Origin: Clostridiales bacterium | Lineage (GTDB): Bacteria; Bacillota; Clostridia; Oscillospirales; Acutalibacteraceae | DNA: 9,423 nt | NCBI GenBank assembly: GCA_019417145.1 | Contig: DXVY01000046.1 | Location: forward strand, 1-9,423 | Direction of reading: 5' to 3' | Part shown: positions 1-5,507 of the stretch, piece after piece | Layout: every line of letters begins with the position of its first letter | Numbering within the stretch: position 1 is the stretch's first letter | The notes under the pieces: model-generated | The model's input: only the letters and a program-made list of their open reading frames with translations | What the model was told of the DNA's origin: nothing | Databases searched by the model: none | Translations under genes and position numbers: made by a program

Positions 1-56
1 GGTCCAAATTGTCCAGAGCCCTGGTAAAGCTTAGAAAATACCTGGAAAATACATAG
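1..56 (+). CDS. C-terminal end of a sigma-70/ECF-type sigma factor (partial)
   Basis: The frame starting at base 3 reads SKLSRALVKLRKYLENT and stops at TAG 54-56. The first bases belong to a codon cut by the window edge. The pattern of small and basic residues ending in R-A-x-x-K-L-R-K-Y-L-E matches the last helix of sigma region 4 in ECF sigma factors, where a segment like 'KSRLSRARxxLRxxL' follows the DNA-recognition helix. It ends 19 bases before the beta-propeller gene, the usual spacing for a sigma factor and its membrane-bound partner. Only 17 residues are visible, so the call rests on this short motif plus context. Any helical basic C-terminus could mimic it. Confidence 0.6.
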   Translation, partial: SKLSRALVKLRKYLENT

Positions 57-75
57 AGGAAAGGGGGATATAGCG

Positions 76-2514
76 ATGTCGCTTAAAAAGAAATGGGGCA
101 CACAGGGCGACGAGGATTTTCTGCAAGAGCTGCGCCGCCGGATGGATGCGATCGATGAGACTGTACAGCCGCCGGTGTCCATTGCGCCTTGTATGATTGT
201 TCGTAGTTTGGAAAGCGGGAAAAAAGCCAAGCGAGGCAAGAATCGGCGGCTGATGTTTCGTTGGGCTATGGCCACCGGCCTTGCGGCGGTTATGCTTATC
301 GCCGGGATAGCCGGCAGCCTTATATCCCAGCGACCGCAGACCGTCCAATCGCCCCCGCAGACCGGAGGAATGGCCGACGCCAAGCTGTTTCAGCCTGACC
401 TTTCCACCAGCCAGAGGAATTCATATTATGATATTTATCTGGCCTTTGAAGAGATTCGGCAGCGGCGTGCGGAAAAAGACGCCGGGCAGCAAGATACCGC
501 TGCCCTTTGGCAGGACAGTGGGCTACACTCTTATACTCCGGAGCAGAAACGGGCCGAGCCGGAGGTGGATGGCATGGCCAGCGATATAATCGATCAGGCG
601 CCTCTTTCCTCTTCCGAGCCATCCTCCGGTAGCGGCAGCGAAACAGGGAATGTAACAGGAGAGAGCAGCTCTCCACCCTATACCTCCGACTATGAATCGG
701 ATACCACTGACGTGAACGAGGCCACCAGGCCTTCCTACACGCCGGATACCTCTCATGAGGATGGTTCGACGGGCGGGTCGGAACCGGGCGACCTCACCGT
801 GAATTCCACTCCCGCGGATGCGCCTGAAAGTCAGAACGCCGTTTCCGAGGCCGTCCCTTCAGTTCCCGATCCCTTGCAGCCTTCCGCCGGCGCAGCGGTC
901 CCAAATGGTGCGCAAGGCGGCGAGGAACACGAGTCCTCCGTGCCACAAGAGGCTTTTCAGGTGCCGGACACCTTCCGTGTGCAGGTGCCGGAGGTGGATG
1001 AGGCCGACATAGTAAAATCCGATGGGAATTATCTGTATATCCTGTCCCGCTACTCCAAGGAAGGATGGCAGCTCAGCATTGTCAGCATAGCCGGAGGCAA
1101 TATGCATATCACCAGTAAAACCAATATCGATTTTGGCGACACGCAGGAGTTGGAGCTATATATCGACGGCGACCATTTGGTGATTTTGGGTAATCTTTCC
1201 GAAAGACTGGAGGGCATGGCGGCCGCTGGCCTGGTACAGGCGCAGATTTTTGATATTTCCGACCGGGAGAACCCCGTTTGTATCCGTACCTTCCGACAGC
1301 AAGGGCTGATGGCGGGCAGCCGCTTGATTGATCACATCCTTTATATCGTTTCCACGCCATATTATCCGTATATTCAAGAGCTGGATGTGGAACTGGTCAA
1401 AAATTATCTGCCTATGTTCTGGGATTCTGATATCGGCCATACGGTGGCGCTGAATCCCGGTCAGATACAAATTGTTTGGGACACGGATCAGGGGGCTTAT
1501 TGCTTTGTGGCCGCCGTAGACCTGGCCGGCGGCGTCCAGCTTGCGGCCACCCTGGGCGGCGGCGACGTTTTGTACAGCGATACGGAAAATATATATGTGG
1601 CCGCCGTCCGACAGACGGAGGGGCGGACCTTCAGCGAGGTGCTTCGTTTTTCCCTCAAAAATTATAGTATAAGCTATACCGGCCGCGGCCGTCTGCCCGG
1701 CGCCGTGGGCGATTCCCTTTTTATGAATGTGGAAAATGGTTATCTCCAGATCCTCTCTCAATATCCAGATGACGGCGGGTCCGGCCTCTATATTTTAGAT
1801 GAGGGGCTGGCCATCGCGGGGGCGTTGGAGGGGATTGCGCCGGGACAGGAGATCCAATCGGCACGTTTTGACGGCGATACGGTTTATATTTCCTTTGCAG
1901 GAGAGGATAGCGCCGTGCTAGTGGTAGATACGGCGGATCCGTCTTCTCCCGCCATAGCCAACTGCTTCAGCCTTCCCGGGCTTTCCGGCATGCTTTATCC
2001 CCTGGAAGACGGTCGGCTGCTGTCCATAGGCGAGGCAGACGGGGCTATTGCCCTTCGCTTGTTTGACGCCTCCAATCCCCGAGCCTTTCGGGTGTTGGCC
2101 CAAAAGGAGCTGCGCCTGTCCGGCCAGGCGCTGCAGACCGAGGCGGCCTATAGCTATCACGCCTTTACTTATTTGTCCGATGAGGGGATGGGCTTTTTGC
2201 CCATTTCCACCGATACCGGCTTCTCTGGATTTTTGGCCGTACAGCTGGATGACCGGGATATATTGGTCCGAGAACTTTTGACCACCGCCTACAGGTCGTC
2301 TCAAGGCTATTACAGCGCGGGCAGCGGCGATTGGGCGCGGCGTACCGTCGTGGTCGGACAGACCGGTTTTGCCGTAACCGACGGCGCGGTTTTATCCTTT
2401 GATATCTCCGATATGCGGCAGGAAGCTACCCTTCGGTTGTACGATTATACCATCGGGCCGTCAGGTTTTTCAGACATGGACAGAACGCTGATTATTCAAA
2501 ACGGTCAATCCTGA
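76..2514 (+). CDS. Membrane-anchored beta-propeller domain protein, possible anti-sigma/envelope sensor
   Basis: This 812-residue protein has four visible parts. Residues 1-58 form a charged, Lys/Arg-rich cytoplasmic tail. Residues about 61-84 are one hydrophobic transmembrane helix. Residues about 90-295 form a low-complexity linker rich in Ser, Thr, Pro, Gly and Glu. From about 297 to the end there is a beta-rich repeat domain. The motif VDEADIVKSDGNYLY (307-321) is the hallmark of the secreted bacterial and archaeal beta-propeller family (Pfam Beta_propel, PF09826). The expected topology is tail inside, propeller outside. The start at 76 has a purine-rich binding site (GGAAAGGGGG, about 58-67). 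The gene follows the sigma factor remnant closely, so the short tail may hold the sigma factor while the propeller senses or binds something at the surface. That role is inferred, and no classical anti-sigma zinc motif (HxxxCxxC) is visible. The family call is firm; the ligand is unknown. Confidence 0.9.
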   Translation: MSLKKKWGTQGDEDFLQELRRRMDAIDETVQPPVSIAPCMIVRSLESGKKAKRGKNRRLMFRWAMATGLAAVMLIAGIAGSLISQRPQTVQSPPQTGGMADAKLFQPDLSTSQRNSYYDIYLAFEEIRQRRAEKDAGQQDTAALWQDSGLHSYTPEQKRAEPEVDGMASDIIDQAPLSSSEPSSGSGSETGNVTGESSSPPYTSDYESDTTDVNEATRPSYTPDTSHEDGSTGGSEPGDLTVNSTPADAPESQNAVSEAVPSVPDPLQPSAGAAVPNGAQGGEEHESSVPQEAFQVPDTFRVQVPEVDEADIVKSDGNYLYILSRYSKEGWQLSIVSIAGGNMHITSKTNIDFGDTQELELYIDGDHLVILGNLSERLEGMAAAGLVQAQIFDISDRENPVCIRTFRQQGLMAGSRLIDHILYIVSTPYYPYIQELDVELVKNYLPMFWDSDIGHTVALNPGQIQIVWDTDQGAYCFVAAVDLAGGVQLAATLGGGDVLYSDTENIYVAAVRQTEGRTFSEVLRFSLKNYSISYTGRGRLPGAVGDSLFMNVENGYLQILSQYPDDGGSGLYILDEGLAIAGALEGIAPGQEIQSARFDGDTVYISFAGEDSAVLVVDTADPSSPAIANCFSLPGLSGMLYPLEDGRLLSIGEADGAIALRLFDASNPRAFRVLAQKELRLSGQALQTEAAYSYHAFTYLSDEGMGFLPISTDTGFSGFLAVQLDDRDILVRELLTTAYRSSQGYYSAGSGDWARRTVVVGQTGFAVTDGAVLSFDISDMRQEATLRLYDYTIGPSGFSDMDRTLIIQNGQS

Positions 2515-2589
2515 TATTCCGCGGATTTTGTGAAAGTTTCAGGGGATAAATGGGGGAAATCCGTCAGCTCTTGTAGGCGCTTGCGCGCG

Positions 2590-2665
2590 TTCATGAAATA
2601 CGTAAAGAACGTTTAAAAAATGTTCATAGAATCTTCATGCCATGGTTCGAATTTATGGATATACT
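2590..2665 (+). promoter_or_regulatory. 11-bp-phased TTCATA-like boxes upstream of a -10 box (PhoP-box-like)
   Basis: Hexamers lie at exact 11-bp steps: TTCATG 2590, CGTAAA 2601, TTTAAA 2612, TTCATA 2623 and TTCATG 2634. A -10 box TATACT is at 2660-2665. No good -35 hexamer lies 16-18 bases upstream of it, as expected when an activator replaces it. Direct repeats of TT(A/C/T)A(C/T)A at 11-bp spacing are the known binding pattern of Bacillus PhoP. TTCATA fits it fully, the other boxes only partly. The -10 box and phasing are seen; the regulator is inferred. Confidence 0.4.
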
Positions 2666-2671
2666 CTAGGT

Positions 2672-2777
2672 GTACTCAAGGAAGCGAGGAGCCGCACCTC
2701 GTTTGAGTACTGCTCTACCCTCCTCAAAACACCCCTCAAGTTGGGAAAAGCCCGGTTCGTTAAGAACCGGGCTTTTC
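2672..2777 (+). ncRNA. Candidate small RNA with 5' hairpin, C-rich linker and terminator
   Basis: A transcript starting 7 bases after the -10 box TATACT would begin at about 2672, exactly at the foot of a hairpin. The outer stem GTACTCAA/TTGAGTAC pairs 2672-2679 with 2703-2710. A GGAA bulge follows, then an inner stem 2684-2689/2697-2702 with a 7-nt loop. The single-stranded linker 2711-2745 is C-rich, with CCCTCCTC (2718-2725) and ACCCCTC (2731-2737), which are complementary to Shine-Dalgarno sequences. The RNA would end at the intrinsic terminator 2746-2776. C-rich, anti-SD loops are typical of Firmicute trans-acting small RNAs. Alternatively this is a leader with an attenuator for the small membrane protein at 2857. 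GAGGAG 2686-2691 can pair with CTCCTC 2720-2725, giving an alternative fold. I do not recognise a named RNA family. Confidence 0.45.
2746..2776 (+). terminator. Strong intrinsic terminator, possibly bidirectional
   Basis: A perfect 13-bp stem AAAAGCCCGGTTC / GAACCGGGCTTTT closes a GTTAA loop and is followed by TC. The run of T is at the end of the 3' arm, and the A run on the 5' arm gives the same on the other strand. It can end the candidate small RNA or readthrough from the beta-propeller gene on the plus strand. It can also end the acetyltransferase transcript arriving on the minus strand. Confidence 0.85.
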
Positions 2778-2856
2778 TCATGTGCCATCAAAGTATGAAA
2801 GCGGCAAAAGGGTCCATACTAATCCCGGAACAAAACAGCATTCCGGAGGTGAACCC

Positions 2857-2991
2857 ATGGATAAGATCAAGCGCACCGGCCGAAAAAGCCAGGCGCATCC
2901 CTTTGTGCGGGCCCTGCTGATCACCCTGCTATGTTTTTTAATGATTGCCATCGGATTTTTCGGGGCGGCTTTCCTCACCGGCGCCATTTAA
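2857..2991 (+). CDS. Small single-span membrane protein (44 aa), unknown function
   Basis: The protein begins MDKIKRTGRK and has a basic N-terminal segment (residues 1-17). One strongly hydrophobic helix follows (about 20-42), and the C-terminus is very short. By the positive-inside rule the basic end should face the cytoplasm. The start at 2857 is chosen over an in-frame ATG at 2782 because a strong binding site, GGAGGTGA (2845-2852), lies just before it. The first bases of that site can pair in a 6-bp hairpin, CCGGAA 2825-2830 with TTCCGG 2841-2846, which could dampen translation. The last 54 bases overlap the 3' end of the acetyltransferase gene on the other strand. I do not recognise the family. 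The good binding site and clean membrane helix argue that it is real; lack of homology evidence keeps confidence moderate. Confidence 0.65.
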   Translation: MDKIKRTGRKSQAHPFVRALLITLLCFLMIAIGFFGAAFLTGAI

Positions 2992-3549
2992 ACGGTTTAA
3001 CATGGTTGGGCGGCGGCGGTAAACCTTGGTATACAATTCCTCCCGGGCTGTCTGAAATTCCGTGGGGGACAAGGGTCCGGGGGCGCTCATAAGTTGCAGG
3101 GGAATGGAAGGCATTCCGGGCTGCAGGGGCGGCTGGAGGTAGGGATAATCATTGAGGCAAAAGCCCAAGCGCTTATAAAAGTCAATGCGCCGGCGGGCCG
3201 TTTGGGTTTCAGGGGGTTCTACCTCCAGGATTACGGGGGTTGTATCTTGCCCCATAAACTCCTTTAAGAGAAGGGAGCCCATACCATGCCCACGCAGGGA
3301 GGAGGAAACGGCAAAATGTTCCACATACCGCATGCCGTCCAGCTCCCAGTAGGTCAAAAATGCGGCTGGGCATCCTTGGGCATCCCGACGGTATAAAAGA
3401 CGGAACAGGGGATCATCCAATATTGCTTCCATGCCCTGGCGGTTCCGCCGTTCCTCCGGGGGGAAAGCCTCCAGCATGATGCGCCAGATGTGGTCGAATT
3501 CCTCCGGAAAAAGGCCAAAGCGGCCGGGGCCGCGCTGTTGGTTTTTCAT
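2938..3549 (-). CDS. GNAT-family N-acetyltransferase
   Basis: This 203-residue protein should transfer an acetyl group from acetyl-CoA to an amine; the substrate cannot be read from sequence. The acetyl-CoA pyrophosphate-binding motif A is clear: VEHFAVSSSLRGHGMGSLLL, with the R/Q-x-x-G-x-G/A signature as RGHGMG at residues 86-91. Motif B is ARRRIDFYKRLGF near 118-130. A Pro-rich stretch follows (about 140-162), and the C-terminal 40 residues are basic and probably disordered. The start at 3549 has a GGGAGG site (3558-3563 on the plus strand) with an 8-base spacer. A longer reading from 3630 would begin within the likely promoter and lacks a binding site. It is transcribed away from the tRNA gene and converges on the small membrane protein, overlapping it by 54 bases. 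The family is secure. Confidence 0.92.
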   Translation of the reverse strand: MKNQQRGPGRFGLFPEEFDHIWRIMLEAFPPEERRNRQGMEAILDDPLFRLLYRRDAQGCPAAFLTYWELDGMRYVEHFAVSSSLRGHGMGSLLLKEFMGQDTTPVILEVEPPETQTARRRIDFYKRLGFCLNDYPYLQPPLQPGMPSIPLQLMSAPGPLSPTEFQTAREELYTKVYRRRPTMLNRLNGAGEESRPEKSDGNH

Positions 3550-3620
3550 CTGCAAAACCTCCCGTTTTGTAGAGGAGCGGCCGAAGAAGCCAGGCGCCGG
3601 CCCTTGCCCCATTGTTTTAT

Positions 3621-3629
3621 AGTATAGCA
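3621..3629 (-). promoter_or_regulatory. Extended -10 promoter for the acetyltransferase gene
   Basis: On the minus strand the sequence reads TGCTATACT, an extended -10 element one mismatch from TGnTATAAT. It lies about 65-70 bases upstream of the chosen start at 3549. The -35 region (about 3644-3649) is poor, reading TTTTAT. A second possible -10, TATAAT, is at 3642-3647 on the minus strand, with TTGCAA 19 bases upstream. Either would fit, so the exact start of transcription is open. Confidence 0.4.
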
Positions 3630-3679
3630 TAGCTGGGAGAGATTATAAAAGAAAAGATGGAGAATTTTGCAACTTGAAA

Positions 3680-3708
3680 TTGACAGAAGAGCATACAGGT
3701 GTTATAAT
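3680..3708 (+). promoter_or_regulatory. Consensus sigma-A promoter of the tRNA-Arg gene
   Basis: TTGACA (3680-3685) and TATAAT (3703-3708) are both perfect hexamers separated by the ideal 17 bases. TG at 3700-3701 also gives an extended -10. Transcription should start near 3715, and the tRNA begins at 3748. The 5' leader can form a small hairpin, GCGTTGA 3716-3722 with TCAATGC 3735-3741, just before the RNase P cleavage point. Confidence 0.92.
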
Positions 3709-3747
3709 ACGGTATGCGTTGATAGCGGGAAAGGTCAATGCATCTAT

Positions 3748-3824
3748 GCGCCCGTAGCTCAGTTGGATAGAGCGTTAGACTCCGACTCTAAAGGCCACTG
3801 GTTCGAATCCAGCCGGGCGTACCA
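3748..3824 (+). tRNA. tRNA-Arg (anticodon CCG)
   Basis: A full 77-nt cloverleaf with encoded CCA. The acceptor stem is 3748-3754/3814-3820, with a G-U closing pair at 1-72, and the discriminator is A3821. The D arm pairs GCTC with GAGC. The anticodon stem TTAGA/TCTAA (3775-3779/3787-3791) holds the loop CTCCGAC, so the anticodon CCG at 3782-3784 reads the CGG arginine codon. The variable loop has 5 nt. The T loop is TTCGAAT at 3802-3808. The T stem has one odd pair: A3797 faces C3813 at the 49-65 position, next to the acceptor stem. The other four T-stem pairs are normal, so the gene should still be functional. It has its own strong promoter and terminator and is a single-gene unit. Confidence 0.97.
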
Positions 3825-3828
3825 TACC

Positions 3829-3895
3829 GGCGGTGGGCAGGCCGCGCACCGCCAGAATAAGACGACGTATTACCGGTCCGCGTAATTGCGTCGTC
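3829..3895 (+). other. Two tandem hairpins in the tRNA trailer
   Basis: Hairpin one pairs GGCGGTG 3829-3835 with CACCGCC 3847-3853. Hairpin two pairs GACGACG 3861-3867 with CGTCGTC 3889-3895, and ATTAC 3869-3873 with GTAAT 3882-3886. A terminator hairpin follows at 3907. The tRNA primary transcript would therefore carry a structured tail of about 107 nt. It may serve only in 3' processing, or it may be released as a stable RNA. The stems are seen; any role is inferred. Confidence 0.5.
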
Positions 3896-3906
3896 CATGC
3901 CTTCAG

Positions 3907-3931
3907 ACGGCGGGCTTTTGCCCGCCGTTTT
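3907..3931 (+). terminator. Intrinsic terminator of the tRNA-Arg transcript
   Basis: A perfect 9-bp GC-rich stem ACGGCGGGC / GCCCGCCGT (3907-3915/3920-3928) has a TTTT loop and is followed by a short T run (3928-3931). The T run is only on the plus strand, so it acts in the tRNA direction. Confidence 0.8.
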
Positions 3932-3969
3932 CGTATGCTCCCGATTGAAAATAGCTTCTGGAAAAGATG

Positions 3970-3995
3970 GGTAAATTCGATGTGTCGGATTTACC
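3970..3995 (+). promoter_or_regulatory. 11-bp hairpin in the leader of the RCK gene pair
   Basis: GGTAAATTCGA (3970-3980) pairs with TCGGATTTACC (3985-3995) around a TGTG loop, with one G-U pair in the RNA. A T/A-rich stretch follows, but there is no clear T run, so it is not a convincing terminator. It lies 55 bases before the first RCK gene, in DNA without an obvious promoter. It could be an RNA control element or, as DNA, a protein-binding inverted repeat. Confidence 0.4.
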
Positions 3996-4050
3996 TCCAT
4001 TTATTTAAGCGGGTTTGCGTAAGGTTTTGCTGAAAGCAGGTAGATGTGGA

Positions 4051-4668
4051 ATGAATATTATCATTGTGGGATGCGGCAAATTGGGTACGCGGCTGGCCAA
4101 TATACTTTGCCGGCTGGGCCATGACGTGGCCGTTGTGGCCAGGACGGCCGATGCGTTCAGTGATCTCAACGATGAGTTTTCCGGTCTCACCGTATCGGGT
4201 GTCCCCCTGGATCAGGATGTGCTTGAGCAGGCCGGCATTGCCGCCTGCGACGCGCTGCTGGCCGTAACCGACGACGACAACCAGAATATCGTCATTTCCC
4301 AGATCGCCAGCGATATCTATCATGTGCCCAAGGTCATAACCCGCATCATGGATCCTGCCCGGGAGACCGTTTTCGAGGATTTTGGCATGACCACGATTTG
4401 TCCCACCAAGCTGACTGCCGGCAACATCATCAATACCGTGCTGGATGAGATCAGCGACCAGATGGTTACTTTTGGCGTCCATACCGCCAGCTTTACCGTG
4501 CGTTATGATAAGCGGTGGGTGGGAAAAATGGTCTGCGAAATTCCTTTAAGGGAAAAGGAAATGCTTTTTGCAATCATCGATTCGTCGGGGGCTATGACCC
4601 TGGCTTATGATCCTGAGCGGATCATCCAAAAAAATGAGCGGATCGTCTTTTCCGCTCTGGTTGACTGA
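4051..4668 (+). CDS. TrkA/KtrA-type RCK potassium-uptake regulator, copy 1
   Basis: A 205-residue soluble protein with an N-terminal Rossmann RCK domain (about 1-120) and a C-terminal RCK_C/TrkA_C domain (about 135-205). Such proteins form cytoplasmic rings that gate Trk/Ktr/Ktr-like K+ transporters in response to nucleotides; RCK_C domains can bind c-di-AMP in Firmicutes. The glycine motif GCGKLG is at 7-12. At the end of strand 2, where these proteins usually carry an acidic residue that holds the nucleotide ribose, this copy has Ala30-Arg31. Its neighbour has Glu30 at that point. The start at 4051 is where homology begins (MNIIIVGCGKLG). A TTG at 4015 in frame lacks a binding site. The binding site here is weak (GCAGGTAG, 4036-4043). 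It lies 41 bases before a second RCK gene, and no transporter gene is in the window. Confidence 0.92.
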   Translation: MNIIIVGCGKLGTRLANILCRLGHDVAVVARTADAFSDLNDEFSGLTVSGVPLDQDVLEQAGIAACDALLAVTDDDNQNIVISQIASDIYHVPKVITRIMDPARETVFEDFGMTTICPTKLTAGNIINTVLDEISDQMVTFGVHTASFTVRYDKRWVGKMVCEIPLREKEMLFAIIDSSGAMTLAYDPERIIQKNERIVFSALVD

Positions 4669-4709
4669 GTTTGCGGCAAGCGCATGTGGGATAGGAGCAA
4701 AGAAGGACT

Positions 4710-5363
4710 ATGAAGGTTATTGTTGTAGGCGGCGGTAAGGTGGGGTACTATACCACCAAAACCCTGATTGAGCAGGGCATTGACGTCAAGGTTATCGAAG
4801 CGAATCGGACGGCCTGCGACCGCATCGCCAGCGAGCTGGACGTGCCGGTTATCTGTGCCGACGGCACGACGGTTGAGGCGCTGGCCCAGGCAGGCGCCGG
4901 TAAGGCCGACGCGGTTATCGCCGTGACCGGGACCGACGAGGACAACATTGTGGCCTGCCAGATCGCCAAGCGGCGGTTTGCCGTGCAAAAGGTTGTCTCC
5001 CGGGCCAATAATCCCAAAAATGTGAACATTATCAAGCGGCTGGGCGCGGATATCGCTGTCAGTAGCACCCAGATCATTACCAACCTGATTGAAATGGAAG
5101 TGGATACCAGCGGGTTAAAACTGCTGGCCACCTTAAATAGGGGAGAAGCCGGTATCATTGAACTGGTGGTGCCCGACAACTGGAAGCACAATGGACAGTC
5201 CCTAGCCGAGCTCACCCTGCCCAGGGGCTGTATCATAGTCGCCGTTTCCCGCGATTCCGGCCTGGAGATTCCCCGTGGTGACACGGTGCTCCGCCCAAGG
5301 GATCATGTGACGGCGGTGGTGGATAAAAGTAGCCGGCGCGCTTTTCAAAAGATTTTTTATTAG
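4710..5363 (+). CDS. TrkA/KtrA-type RCK potassium-uptake regulator, copy 2
   Basis: A 217-residue protein of the same two-domain plan as its upstream neighbour. It has a Rossmann RCK domain with GGGKVG (7-12) and acidic Glu30 ending strand 2 (VKVIEANR), then an RCK_C domain from about 135 onward. The intact glycine motif and Glu30 fit binding of NAD(H) or ATP/ADP. Its role should be cytoplasmic gating of a K+ (or Na+) transporter. The segment VIAVTGTDEDNIVACQIAK (94-112) is typical of the family. AGGAG (4693-4697) and GAAGGA (4702-4707) precede the ATG. The two copies share the fold but differ widely in sequence, so they are an old pair, not a recent duplication. They may form a mixed ring, or each may serve a different transporter elsewhere in the genome. 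Confidence 0.93.
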   Translation: MKVIVVGGGKVGYYTTKTLIEQGIDVKVIEANRTACDRIASELDVPVICADGTTVEALAQAGAGKADAVIAVTGTDEDNIVACQIAKRRFAVQKVVSRANNPKNVNIIKRLGADIAVSSTQIITNLIEMEVDTSGLKLLATLNRGEAGIIELVVPDNWKHNGQSLAELTLPRGCIIVAVSRDSGLEIPRGDTVLRPRDHVTAVVDKSSRRAFQKIFY

Positions 5364-5507
5364 GTTGCTGCCCGTCCTGGTAGGTTATGGCTATTTTCCC
5401 TGGCAGGCGGCGTGTTATTGGTCGGTTTTCTGCGCACCGGCCGTTGTCCACAATATGGACCAAATTGAAAATCCAGCCGGGCGCAGCGGCGGAATGGAAG
5501 AAAGAAA

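Noticed and set aside
1156..1761. 201-codon minus-strand frame inside the beta-propeller gene
   Set aside because: It is an antisense shadow of a well-supported gene, with no binding site or recognisable domain. The same holds for the minus-strand frames 6310-7020 and 7994-8893.
2782..2856. N-terminal extension of the small membrane protein
   Set aside because: The GGAGGTGA site sits directly before the ATG at 2857; the extension has no such site and looks like untranslated leader.
2642..2920. 92-codon open frame on the plus strand
   Set aside because: It runs through the -10 region, the candidate RNA hairpin and the terminator; it has no binding site and no protein-like composition.
3550..3630. 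Longer acetyltransferase start at 3630 on the minus strand
   Set aside because: No binding site precedes it, it overlaps the likely -10 box, and a strong GGGAGG site marks the start at 3549.
4015..4050. TTG start for the first RCK protein
   Set aside because: No binding site, and the extra 12 residues precede the conserved start of the Rossmann fold.
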